NCBI GenBank assembly: GCA_943354465.1
Contig: CALRCC010000014.1
Location: 1 to 12,105 of the forward strand
Source: Candidatus Ryanbacteria bacterium
Lineage (GTDB): Bacteria > Patescibacteriota > Minisyncoccia > Ryanbacterales > GWA2-47-10b
Reading direction: 5' to 3'
Length of the DNA stretch: 12,105 nt
This document shows, in pieces, positions 1-7,127 of this stretch. Both the position numbers and the translations under genes were made by a program. Each line of letters starts with the position of its first letter. The first letter of the stretch is position 1. Under the pieces are notes generated by a model. That model had not been told where the DNA came from. It ran no database searches and saw only the letters and a program-made list of their open reading frames with translations.

Positions 1-918
1 CCCATAGTTGTTTGGATCTTCAGGCAATTGACTCATGGCAATAATGTTTGGTCCTGCTGTCATTAAAAATCCAAGTCCACTTATCACTCCTATCATAAGA
101 ATCTGCCTCAAACGTATCGCATGCTGATATACAACGACTAGTGCCGCCAAAAAAACACACCACACGGGAAAAATAAGGCGTGCCAATGGATACTGATAAA
201 ATGAAAGTCCTAGGATAATACCTCCCACGAAAAGCAAAAAGGGCGACTTGCGGCGTATGCCTAGTACGAGTATCCAAAAAGCGGCAACAGTATTGAGCGC
301 GAGAACATTGTTTCTATTCACCATGCGACTGATAGCCAGTAAGGCATGGTTGGACATAAGAAGCATCGTCGCACCGGCAGCATAGAGTGGCGACCAATAC
401 ACACGAAACATCATGTATGCGGGTACAGTAATCAATACACCAAAGAGAGCGTGAGTAAGGCGCATAGTGGGAAAATCAAAATTACCCAATAACATCGTCA
501 CTTTACCCATGATATAAAAAACAAGAAACGGAAAATAAAAATAATCACTCAAGCTAAAGAGATCGGGATCCGGTAGTGTCGCTGCTTTTTCAAAGTAATC
601 GCCGATATGTATCTCATCAGTATTGACCTGATGAGGTATATCGTACACATGGTATAGATATAAAGGAGCGACGATGACCAACAACCCTGCGATAACGAGC
701 AGATCCATCTTTCTCCAAATTCGCTCACGATGCGTACTTGGGGTAATCCAATAGAAAAAAATACTTACAAACAAAAGCGACATCGCCCACAGCGACAATA
801 CCGCGTAGCTAAAACCGCTTGCATAGTAAAACGACAAGGCACAGGCGCTCGATGCAAGACCTGCGAGAAAAATAAAGACTGGTAAAAACATTTTTTGCCA
901 CCCACCCTGAGAGCTCAT
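1..918 (-). CDS. GT-C superfamily membrane glycosyltransferase (ArnT/PMT-like), 3' end outside window
   Basis: This open frame runs off the window, so only the N-terminal 306 residues are visible. It is strongly hydrophobic, with membrane segments near residues 10-30, 38-58, 73-90, 125-145, 153-172, 178-195, 205-221, 227-242, 247-265 and 272-290. After the third segment comes an N-T-D-E motif (residues 99-102) in the first large loop. That is where GT-C enzymes (ArnT, PMT, STT3 relatives) carry the acidic catalytic residue, and it is followed by the soluble loop D-Y-F-E-K typical of this class. These enzymes transfer sugars from polyprenyl-phosphate donors on the outer face of the membrane. 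ATG at 918 lies 3 nt after the preceding stop, suggesting coupling. An alternative ATG at 891 has a GGGTGG Shine-Dalgarno-like sequence and would start directly at the first helix. Family placement is good; the sugar and acceptor cannot be read. Confidence 0.8.
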   Translation of the reverse strand, partial: MSSQGGWQKMFLPVFIFLAGLASSACALSFYYASGFSYAVLSLWAMSLLFVSIFFYWITPSTHRERIWRKMDLLVIAGLLVIVAPLYLYHVYDIPHQVNTDEIHIGDYFEKAATLPDPDLFSLSDYFYFPFLVFYIMGKVTMLLGNFDFPTMRLTHALFGVLITVPAYMMFRVYWSPLYAAGATMLLMSNHALLAISRMVNRNNVLALNTVAAFWILVLGIRRKSPFLLFVGGIILGLSFYQYPLARLIFPVWCVFLAALVVVYQHAIRLRQILMIGVISGLGFLMTAGPNIIAMSQLPEDPNNYG

Positions 919-921
919 ATG

Positions 922-2082
922 CTAACGAGCATAGGCCATACACTGTTCGCGATATGCGGGTTCGGTTTTTTTACAAAAAGCAGTGATAGCTTCTTTGGAT
1001 CCAAGTACTTCGGGCGCACGACTCAAAATAACATTATAGCAAGCATCTTTTTCAGCTTTATCTTTGAGCGAGCCGCAAAAACCAAGAGCGACATCTTGCC
1101 CTGATGGATCCCAAAAAGTATCTTGCGCTGCCCCGATTAGGCAACCGATGCGCATATCGCCTTTGGGTGCATACTGACATTGAACGATAGCTAACGCGGT
1201 GCTGCTGCGGTGCACACCACCTACATCTCGCCCCATACTCTCAAAACAGGATCGCTGATAGACTTGCGGGGCTTTTGCGCAAGCATCGGCAATTTTTTTG
1301 AAGTCGCTCGCGAAAAGTTGCGACATACGTGATGTCTGTAAAAAATAGCATGAGGACTTGTACTGCTCGCCAAGGTTTGGATCATTGCAGGGGTAGAGTG
1401 GGTCATCGCTCAAAAATTTTGATTTGTGGCCTTCGATAGCGCCAAGGCCGCCTACAATATTTTCCATAAACACTCCTGTCCAACATGATGACTGTCCTTT
1501 GTCCAAAAGATCGCAGCTTTTAACCGCATCAAGCAATTCGTAGTTTGACCATGCCATCAGTCCGTGCCCGATGCCATGGAGACACTGGTGACTAAAAAAT
1601 GAATTGAGCTCTGACGAGCAAATAGTTTTTAGATCAGTCTGAAGATTTGCCGTACCATGATCACGAAAGTACGACTCCGTCGCCCCGTGGTAACATCCGG
1701 AGTGGCACTCGGCACTACATTCTTTAAACGACTTGGCGTCATAGATATCATACGAAAAGCGCCCCGCCTTATGTGCAGTCTCGTGGCAATCGCCATATTT
1801 TGCTGATAGCGAGTGTAAATGCTCAATCGTTTTTTTAGGACCAAACTTTTTAACATATGAATACAGCGCTGCTTCGTCGGTCCATACCGTCTCATCCGCC
1901 TCTGCAATGGCTTCGTTGTAGGTATACTCAACTTTTTTCTTTGAGATAGGCACATTGATATCATCTGAAGCTCCCTTCCAGTAGGTCGCGCCGAGGTACC
2001 CAACAATTGCCGCAATCACGATAAAAAAGGCGGCGCGCCACTTTTGATCTCCTGACGGTTTATTGTTTTCTTTTTTACTCAT
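922..2082 (-). CDS. Membrane-anchored Cys/His-rich helical-repeat protein, paralog A
   Basis: No named family is recognised. The 386-residue protein has a short basic N-terminus, one membrane segment (about 16-35) and a large extracytoplasmic part with 18 cysteines. Histidine motifs come first: H-E-T-A-H at 100-104, C-H-S-G-C-Y-H-G at 126-133, and C-L-H-G-I-G-H-G at 167-174. Then comes C-W-T-G-V-F-M-E-N (200-208). From there Cys pairs spaced 10-13 residues recur: 190/200, 232/245, 268/279, 302/314, 336/348, 370/381. The second Cys of each repeats every 33-35 residues, except one 45-residue step. This resembles an alpha-solenoid with one disulfide per repeat, as in Cys-rich Sel1-like proteins, though no Sel1 consensus is evident. 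The start is the ATG overlapping the upstream paralog's TGA (ATGA), preceded by AGGA; a longer frame to 2145 would start 63 nt inside that gene. Metal binding is inferred. Confidence 0.85.
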   Translation of the reverse strand: MSKKENNKPSGDQKWRAAFFIVIAAIVGYLGATYWKGASDDINVPISKKKVEYTYNEAIAEADETVWTDEAALYSYVKKFGPKKTIEHLHSLSAKYGDCHETAHKAGRFSYDIYDAKSFKECSAECHSGCYHGATESYFRDHGTANLQTDLKTICSSELNSFFSHQCLHGIGHGLMAWSNYELLDAVKSCDLLDKGQSSCWTGVFMENIVGGLGAIEGHKSKFLSDDPLYPCNDPNLGEQYKSSCYFLQTSRMSQLFASDFKKIADACAKAPQVYQRSCFESMGRDVGGVHRSSTALAIVQCQYAPKGDMRIGCLIGAAQDTFWDPSGQDVALGFCGSLKDKAEKDACYNVILSRAPEVLGSKEAITAFCKKTEPAYREQCMAYAR

Positions 2083-3305
2083 TGGTGTATTCCTGCGCCA
2101 TTCAAGCACATGTGTTGGTATGCTGATGGGGCTGTATTCAAACAAATAGTACGAATAATACCTTGATCGGTCGTTTGCCGTGTCAGGTTACTACCAAACA
2201 CACGCCAGCATTCATCAGCAAGATTGGCAGGCGCGCGCTCACAAAAGGCACCGACGCGTGCACCTTTGAGCTCGTCGAAATTAACAAGATTATCAACCGC
2301 GCCTATCATACACTCCCGGCGCAATTCCTTGGGAAACATATTGCAAATCGCCCAACTTGCGTCCTCAAAGCTTTTTGCGCCTGCGTTGGGCAAGAGCGAT
2401 GAATGCCAAGAAGGATTGGTCACCATCAGACCGATACTCTGCGCACACGCGCTTCTATTTGCCTCGGGCGCTTTGAGGCATGCCGCTGACGCCTTGGCAG
2501 TATCATTTGAGAAGAAGCGCATAAGCCAACCCGCGTGATTGATAAAACATTCGTGGCGATATTTTTCTTCAACTTTATTACATGGAGCGAGTGGATCGGT
2601 CTCTGAAAACACATTAGATTTTGACTCACCTTTCATGCCGGCGTTTACATTTTCCATAAACGCGCCTTGCCAACAGCCATCTTGCGCGGTCGCGTCCACC
2701 AGCGTGTCGCATTCTCTGACTGATTCAAAAATATCGTTGGCACGAGCCATCATCACACCGTGACCTACACCATGATAGCAATAAAAACGAGACTTGGGTG
2801 GCTTGGAACCATCGATAGATTCACAGATAAGTGTCGCGGCATCTTTGGTGGTGTCCGTATGACCGAGGACATATTCAAAAAAACCGTGTTGGCAACCATA
2901 GTTAAAGCTCGTACCACACAGATCAAACGCCTGCGGATTCACACCAAACATCTCTGCGGTCTTGCGACCAATACGGTGCGCGAGCTGATGATCGTCGAGT
3001 GAACGAGCTATTTTACCCGTCTCCTGATAGCGCGTGAGCAATAAGAGCGCAGGCTCGGGCCCATATTCCTGCGTAATATCGGAAAAATAATCATCAAAAC
3101 AATTAAGATCGATGCAATCGGTGTCTTTGGCATGCATCAAATCATCGAGCGATCCGTAAGATTTTGGCTGGGTAAAATCGCGTGAGAGTTTATGATCTTT
3201 TTCTGATGACGATGGTGAGGAATAGGAAAAAATCAAAAAAGCCCCGCCTACCAGCAACAAAAGTAGAACGACCCTCCCCTGCCATGACTCAGAAAAGCTT
3301 TGCAT
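2079..3305 (-). CDS. Membrane-anchored Cys/His-rich helical-repeat protein, paralog B
   Basis: This 408-residue protein is a diverged copy of its downstream neighbour in the same order of motifs, and no named family is recognised. It has an N-terminal membrane anchor (about 10-28) and a Ser-rich linker. Motifs follow: H-Q-L-A-H-R-I-G-R at 106-114, G-C-Q-H-G at 137-141, C-Y-H-G-V-G-H-G at 176-183, and C-W-Q-G-A-F-M-E-N at 211-219. Cys pairs then lie at 242/253, 276/287, 321/332, 355/366 and 388/400, mostly with a 34-residue period. An extra Cys pair (64/69) precedes the shared region. Compared with paralog A, the first histidine motif has Gln where A has Glu, so a protease-like HExxH is not conserved. 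The ATG is 12 nt after the PGI/PMI stop with GGA about 6 nt upstream. The two proteins may form a heteromer or divide one task; this is inference from tandem arrangement and overlap. Confidence 0.87.
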   Translation of the reverse strand: MQSFSESWQGRVVLLLLLVGGAFLIFSYSSPSSSEKDHKLSRDFTQPKSYGSLDDLMHAKDTDCIDLNCFDDYFSDITQEYGPEPALLLLTRYQETGKIARSLDDHQLAHRIGRKTAEMFGVNPQAFDLCGTSFNYGCQHGFFEYVLGHTDTTKDAATLICESIDGSKPPKSRFYCYHGVGHGVMMARANDIFESVRECDTLVDATAQDGCWQGAFMENVNAGMKGESKSNVFSETDPLAPCNKVEEKYRHECFINHAGWLMRFFSNDTAKASAACLKAPEANRSACAQSIGLMVTNPSWHSSLLPNAGAKSFEDASWAICNMFPKELRRECMIGAVDNLVNFDELKGARVGAFCERAPANLADECWRVFGSNLTRQTTDQGIIRTICLNTAPSAYQHMCLNGAGIHQ

Positions 3306-3317
3306 GATATATCCGTT

Positions 3318-4256
3318 CTACAACATTTTCTTAAATGATTCCACCGATGGCACCGCATCAGGATCATGATTCATAAGCATCGCCGTGTGATACCCCGCCC
3401 AATCGCCAAGCGTGAGCGCATTTTGAACGACAGCAACGCGAGAATTACCCTCGAGATTTACCACCTCCACCGGCCACCCCTTACTCAATAATATTTTTTC
3501 GAGCACTTCCATGCGACGCGCGACGCGCGGATGGTCTTCGGCATCACGCACTATAACAAACGCGAATGAATTGCCAGCAAGTACATTATCAAAAGCGTTT
3601 ATCTCATTGTGATTTTGCTCTGGAATAGTATTGGCAAACGCAGGTATTTTTGCCGTTTCATTAAAAACAATTTTCCAATTATACCCAATCGCGCGATTGC
3701 GCTCTGATGTATAGATAATCGGCACCTTGCCGTGTACGCGGGATGCAAGACGCTTGCCTACTTCTTCTGTCCCGCGTGGATCCCATTTTTTCGCAAAAGT
3801 AACAAGTTCTTTTGACTCGGCGTCTCTGCCTATGAGCGTCAAAAGTGCCTGTATGCTATACCCGCGAGCGGCACGGGGTTGGATGCCTGTCTGTGGTAAA
3901 CGCACGAGTGGTACTTCTTCAGCCTCTGCGAGTCGTGCAAGTTCGCCGCCGGTTGCAATGGCCGCTGTTGGCAATTTTTCTTTACGCGCTGTGCGAAACG
4001 CGTCAATCACCTCTTCGGTATTTCCCGAATACGAGCTCGCGATGACAAACACGCCTTGTGTATTAAATGGCAACCCATAATCACGATGCGCAATAATATT
4101 TATCTCTGGCCAAATGGCTGGTATAAGGTATGCCGCAAGCGCAGACCCGCCCATGCCCGCCACGACAATGTTTTTGATTTTTGGAAAATCAGCTGGTCGC
4201 TCAATCTCTGGCTTCCATAAAAGCTGTTCGGCTGCGTTTGCTATAGCGTCATACAT
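3318..4256 (-). CDS. Bifunctional phosphoglucose/phosphomannose isomerase
   Basis: The product would interconvert glucose-6-phosphate or mannose-6-phosphate with fructose-6-phosphate in the cytoplasm, feeding glycolysis and mannose-containing glycans. It has two SIS domains. The first shows G-M-G-G-S-A (residues 34-39) and the sugar-phosphate loop S-S-Y-S-G-N-T-E-E (74-82). It is followed by A-T-G-G and Q-P-R-A-A-R-G-Y-S (126-134). The second has E-R-N-R-A-I-G-Y-N-W-K and the family signature P-E-Q-N-H-N-E-I (212-219), containing the catalytic Glu region. The C-terminal Bact_PGI_C part ends with P-S-V-E-S-F-K-K-M-L, where the family has a catalytic Lys. At 312 residues it matches the archaeal-type PGI/PMI family (about 300-350), not the classical PGI. 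The start overlaps the upstream stop by one base (TAATG) with a perfect AGGAGG 9 nt upstream. Its place beside a GT-C transferase suggests supply of sugar phosphates for surface glycans. Confidence 0.95.
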   Translation of the reverse strand: MYDAIANAAEQLLWKPEIERPADFPKIKNIVVAGMGGSALAAYLIPAIWPEINIIAHRDYGLPFNTQGVFVIASSYSGNTEEVIDAFRTARKEKLPTAAIATGGELARLAEAEEVPLVRLPQTGIQPRAARGYSIQALLTLIGRDAESKELVTFAKKWDPRGTEEVGKRLASRVHGKVPIIYTSERNRAIGYNWKIVFNETAKIPAFANTIPEQNHNEINAFDNVLAGNSFAFVIVRDAEDHPRVARRMEVLEKILLSKGWPVEVVNLEGNSRVAVVQNALTLGDWAGYHTAMLMNHDPDAVPSVESFKKML

Positions 4257-5383
4257 TATGGAGTGCCTCCTAGGGACTTCGACCAGATGCTAATGCCGTT
4301 TGGCTCTTTGCCAACCGGAATCTTGCCTACCTCCATGTCAGTCGCGGTATCAATAATGCTGACATCATCACTCTTGAGATTTGTTATATATACAAACTTG
4401 CCGTCTTTGGAAACCACTACGCCGTGGGGTGCGTCACCTGCTTTAATTTCTTTTACTATCTGCCCTGTCGATACATCTATTTTATAGACAATATTGTTTT
4501 GCAGCTGGCCAAAATAATATCCTTGATCGGCAAGATAGACAAAACGCGAGTCAGGCGTGGGATACATCTGAACTGGCCCTTTGGCACTGGGTGGAAGATC
4601 TACCATAACTGTTGATTTAGTATCGACACGGTACATGGCGAGCTGTTTGGTGTCATAGAGCGATGCGAACACCGTCTTGCCATCAGGCGTTACACCGACT
4701 TGCACCACCTGACCTGGAAGACCTACTTGCGTGAGCTTATCAGTCGCCAAATCAAGCATACCGAGCGCTTTGCCAGTCAGCATAGCTATATAAAGCGTCT
4801 GGTCGTCCAGAGAAATGCGCATGCCGCGTGGCTGACTTGCCGAGGGTGCAGGGATTTTCTTTTCTATCTCATAGGTCTTGGCATTGATCTTGTAGATAAT
4901 GCCAACTTTTTGTGCCGTAGCATACGCGTATGACCCGTCAGCGGTGACAACCACATGCGCACCTTGTACGCCCTTATCGAGCGGTATGCGCTTGATGATA
5001 CGATCAGTCAGCGGATTGATGACGATTACCTCGTCAGGATTAGACCCTTCCACAGCTTCACCGTGTGCGAGAGCTGCTGGTATAAATCCCCCGCTATGCC
5101 CTTCGTGTTTGCCGCTATTTGCCGTCACCCATACGCTTTTGCCATTGGGTGCAACTTGTATGTTGTGCGGGAAAAATTTAACCGTACCGCCATCATGTTC
5201 GACCGTTAGATCGATTGATGTGATGACAGATTTTTTGGCAGGATCGATGACTACAATCTTGCCATCACCCTCGGCCGCCACATAAAGTTTTTCGGCAGGG
5301 GCAAAAATGCCCTGCTCACGCATGACGACAAACCCAACAATCAAAACGACCACAATGCCGATGATAACGAGTGGATTTTTCAT
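4256..5383 (-). CDS. Membrane-anchored YVTN-type seven-bladed beta-propeller protein
   Basis: The 375-residue protein has an N-terminal membrane anchor (about 4-21, no lipobox Cys), so the rest probably faces outward. The body is built from repeats of the YVTN/YncE type: L-Y-V-A-A...I-V-V-I-D (33-47), V-I-V-I-N (119-123), A-Y-A-T-A...Y-K-I-N, L-Y-I-A-M...G-M-L-D, V-F-A-S-L...A-M-Y-R-V, F-V-Y-L-A...Y-K-I-D, and F-V-Y-I-T-N...S-I-I-D-T (331-346). Many repeats are preceded by x-P-D-G-K or x-K-D-G-K turns. This gives about seven blades. An insert at about 90-115 is His/Gly-rich (H-E-G-H-S-G-G) and may bind metal. Such propellers usually bind partners or ligands and their substrates cannot be predicted from fold. 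It appears to be the first gene of the five-gene operon and carries the AGGAGG of the PGI/PMI gene in its last codons. Confidence 0.88.
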   Translation of the reverse strand: MKNPLVIIGIVVVLIVGFVVMREQGIFAPAEKLYVAAEGDGKIVVIDPAKKSVITSIDLTVEHDGGTVKFFPHNIQVAPNGKSVWVTANSGKHEGHSGGFIPAALAHGEAVEGSNPDEVIVINPLTDRIIKRIPLDKGVQGAHVVVTADGSYAYATAQKVGIIYKINAKTYEIEKKIPAPSASQPRGMRISLDDQTLYIAMLTGKALGMLDLATDKLTQVGLPGQVVQVGVTPDGKTVFASLYDTKQLAMYRVDTKSTVMVDLPPSAKGPVQMYPTPDSRFVYLADQGYYFGQLQNNIVYKIDVSTGQIVKEIKAGDAPHGVVVSKDGKFVYITNLKSDDVSIIDTATDMEVGKIPVGKEPNGISIWSKSLGGTP

Positions 5384-5389
5384 ACCTTT

Positions 5390-5395
5390 AGTATA
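5390..5395 (-). promoter_or_regulatory. Possible -10 element for the propeller operon, near-leaderless start
   Basis: TATACT on the minus strand ends 6 bases before the propeller ATG, so transcription would begin at or next to the start codon. There is an AAAGGT right before the ATG but too close to act as a normal ribosome binding site. No convincing -35 element lies 16-18 bases upstream; that position falls inside the terminator stem. The call is weak and rests on the hexamer, its position, and the terminator that isolates this operon from the genes upstream. Confidence 0.3.
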
Positions 5396-5405
5396 CTACG
5401 ACTGC

Positions 5406-5441
5406 AAAAAGAAAACCCACACTCCTGTGGGTTTTGTTTTT
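5406..5441. terminator. Strong bidirectional rho-independent terminator
   Basis: A perfect 10-bp stem (5412-5421 with 5426-5435, sequence AAAACCCACA) encloses the 4-nt loop CTCC. On the minus strand it is followed by C and five Ts, and on the plus strand by G and five Ts. It lies 25 bases after the stop of the serine hydrolase gene and 29 bases before the propeller start, so it most likely ends the msrB-msrA-pyrophosphatase-hydrolase transcript. Confidence 0.85.
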
Positions 5442-5459
5442 ATATCAAGAATAGCCAGA

Positions 5460-6080
5460 TTATGCTTTCTTGGTATCACTTTTGATCATTTTGATAATTT
5501 CTGGGAATTTAGATATGTTGAAATGACCGTTTTTGTTTTTATAGACTATGATCTTTGCATTCTTTAATTTTTTCCTATACTTCTCAGCGTGAGAGGGTGG
5601 CACAATGTCATCATCTTCTGAAAATAGCAGATATAAATTTTTAGAATTTTTCTCGAGAAGTGAGATGTCTGATTTGAGTTTAAATCCTCCGACTAAATCC
5701 TCCCCCGTTATCGTGCCGTCAAACGGTGCGCAAATAAGATAGGTTGATAGTACTTTCTTTGGCAACTTATGTTCTGATAAGTATTTTGCAAGAAAAATCC
5801 CCCCGAGTGAATTTCCAAACAAGATGGTCTTGCTATTGAAATAAGGAACATATCTTTGGAAACATATCTTCCAATCCTCATATTGAGCATTATCTTGCAA
5901 TGGCATCCGAAGTCTAACAATCTCGTAATTTTTGCCTAAACTTTTTTCCAGATACTCCCCCGCCCAACTTATTCTTTTTTCAATAGAAATCTTTCTGGTC
6001 TTTAAAAAATGCAAATAGTCTTTATGACTCTTAAACGTCATCCCACCATGAATGATGAATATTTGGTATTTCTTATTCAT
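5460..6080 (-). CDS. Alpha/beta-fold serine hydrolase, RBBP9/YdeN-like
   Basis: This is a small 206-residue cytoplasmic alpha/beta hydrolase; no signal peptide is present. The first strand carries I-F-I-I-H-G-G (7-13). The nucleophile elbow is F-G-N-S-L-G-G (88-94, Ser91). The acid is within S-E-D-D-D-I-V-P (154-161), and the His in N-G-H-F-N (184-188). This order and size match the RBBP9/YdeN family, in which substrates are mostly unknown. Unusually, about 25 residues (14-40, Lys-rich) sit between the first strand and the next helix. ATG overlaps the stop of the pyrophosphatase gene by four bases (ATGA), so it is the last gene of the msr operon. The sequence is rich in AAA/AAT codons. Fold and triad are clear, the reaction is not. 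Confidence 0.85.
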   Translation of the reverse strand: MNKKYQIFIIHGGMTFKSHKDYLHFLKTRKISIEKRISWAGEYLEKSLGKNYEIVRLRMPLQDNAQYEDWKICFQRYVPYFNSKTILFGNSLGGIFLAKYLSEHKLPKKVLSTYLICAPFDGTITGEDLVGGFKLKSDISLLEKNSKNLYLLFSEDDDIVPPSHAEKYRKKLKNAKIIVYKNKNGHFNISKFPEIIKMIKSDTKKA

Positions 6081-6631
6081 TTTACTTTAGATTCAAGATA
6101 CTGCTTAAGCTTTGCAAAAGGTTTAATTTGTAAATAAGTTTTATAATCGTCGTCCTCACCGAGTGAAGCTCTCGTCACATTATATCCTTGCGGAATAAAA
6201 ATCTTATCCCACCCGTAGCCATTTTCACCTGATGGAGTTTCTGCAATTTTTCCACCCAAGCTTCCCTCAAACAATTCTAAGTCTTGACCATCAAAATAGC
6301 CAAATACACATCGTGCCGTTGCTTTTCTTGTTTGCCCATTAACCATTGAGCAAATTCTTTCAAAAGGTATTTTTTCTACAAAGAATTTTATAAAAGGCCC
6401 TGGCAATCCTCCGAGAGCTTCGAACTCCAGAGCCACATCCTCAACGATAACTGGCTTTTTGATTTTTTCGTACGCTTGGCGGACTTTGTGCTCGACTATC
6501 TCTTTCAGGTCAAGTGATTGAATTTCATCTAAATCTAGTTTTATATGGTCAACAGGATAACCAAGATATTTGGCGAGATAGTCAGCCTTATTTTGATTGC
6601 TGGTTATAAAGGTAATATTCAAAATATTCAT
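6077..6631 (-). CDS. Non-canonical NTP pyrophosphatase, ITPA/RdgB (Ham1) family, atypical
   Basis: Family members hydrolyse dITP, ITP and XTP to monophosphates and pyrophosphate, removing deaminated purines from the nucleotide pool. The 184-residue protein shows the phosphate-binding N-terminus T-S-N-Q-N-K (10-15), V-E-D-V-A-L (63-68), and A-L-G-G-L-P-G-P-F-I-K-F-F (72-84). The central G-Y-G-W-D-K-I-F-I-P (138-147) is also present. The middle motif reads like the eukaryotic/archaeal ITPA form (LGGLPGPYIKWF in human ITPA) rather than the bacterial G-x-Y-S-A-R form. The S-H-R base-recognition motif expected near the C-terminus is replaced: around residues 160-172 I see D-D-D-Y-K-T-Y-L-Q. Substrate choice may therefore differ. 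The start follows the msrA stop by 6 bases, with AAGGG partly formed by that stop codon (TAAGGG). Confidence 0.88.
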   Translation of the reverse strand: MNILNITFITSNQNKADYLAKYLGYPVDHIKLDLDEIQSLDLKEIVEHKVRQAYEKIKKPVIVEDVALEFEALGGLPGPFIKFFVEKIPFERICSMVNGQTRKATARCVFGYFDGQDLELFEGSLGGKIAETPSGENGYGWDKIFIPQGYNVTRASLGEDDDYKTYLQIKPFAKLKQYLESKVK

Positions 6632-6637
6632 ATACCC

Positions 6638-7126
6638 TTATTTTAAATAACTATCAAACCAGATGGCATGACAGGTATAACCACCTTTATTTTTCTGTAA
6701 ATAATCTTGATGATAGGATTCTGCTTGGTAGAAAGTTCCAAGAGGTTCTAAGGTTGTCACAACCGGATCCTTCCACCGTTTTGAATTGTTCACAATATTG
6801 ATAAAGTTTTCACTTTCCTTTTTCTCCTCTTCACTTCCATAGAAAATAGCCGAGCGATATGATGTTCCTCGGTCGTTTCCTTGCTGATTAAGTGTTGTGG
6901 GATTATGAATCTGAAAGAAAAAATCTAGAAGTTTTTTGTATGATGTCTTAGTTGAGTCGTATTCAATCTCCACAGCCTCGGCATGGTCAGGATGATTTTC
7001 ATATGTCGGGTTTTCATTTTTCCCACCAGTATAGCCAACTTCGGTGGTAACAACTCCCGGCTGAGTTCTAATTAAATCCTCGAGTCCCCAGAAACAGCCC
7101 CCCGCTAGAATAATTTTTTTATTCAT
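6638..7126 (-). CDS. msrA: Peptide methionine-S-sulfoxide reductase MsrA
   Basis: MsrA reduces the S-epimer of methionine sulfoxide in proteins, using reducing equivalents from thioredoxin. With the ATG at 7126 the product has 162 residues, usual for the single-domain enzyme. The catalytic Cys is in G-G-C-F-W-G (9-14, Cys11). V-G-Y-T-G-G (30-35), H-A-E-A-V (48-52), N-P-T-T-L-N and D-R-G-T-S-Y-R-S follow. The C-terminal G-G-Y-T-C-H (148-153) supplies a possible resolving Cys152. A longer frame begins at a TTG (7150) inside msrB and adds eight residues with no family resemblance. The ATG placed one base after the msrB stop is preferred. No Shine-Dalgarno is visible, so translational coupling to msrB is likely. 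Cytoplasmic, as no signal peptide is seen. Confidence 0.96.
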   Translation of the reverse strand: MNKKIILAGGCFWGLEDLIRTQPGVVTTEVGYTGGKNENPTYENHPDHAEAVEIEYDSTKTSYKKLLDFFFQIHNPTTLNQQGNDRGTSYRSAIFYGSEEEKKESENFINIVNNSKRWKDPVVTTLEPLGTFYQAESYHQDYLQKNKGGYTCHAIWFDSYLK

Positions 7127-7127
7127 A

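Noticed and set aside
1692..1719. C-S-A-E-C-H in paralog A as a cytochrome c heme-binding motif
   Set aside because: The spacing is C-x3-C-H instead of C-x-x-C-H and it is absent in paralog B, so the G-C-x-H-G reading fits better.
1629..2015. Minus-strand 128-codon ORF in another frame of paralog A
   Set aside because: Same-strand shadow of paralog A; the Cys/His motifs conserved with paralog B belong to the other frame.
2083..2145. Longer N-terminus of paralog A from an upstream ATG at 2145
   Set aside because: It would overlap paralog B by 67 bases, places a non-hydrophobic extension before the anchor, and the ATGA junction with AGGA gives a better start.
3727..4080. Plus-strand ORF of 117 codons inside the isomerase gene
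   Set aside because: Antisense shadow of the PGI/PMI gene; composition is Ser/Arg/Ala-rich with no motif.
4899..5285. Plus-strand ORF of 128 codons inside the propeller gene
   Set aside because: Antisense shadow; the minus-strand propeller repeats are clear and this frame has none.
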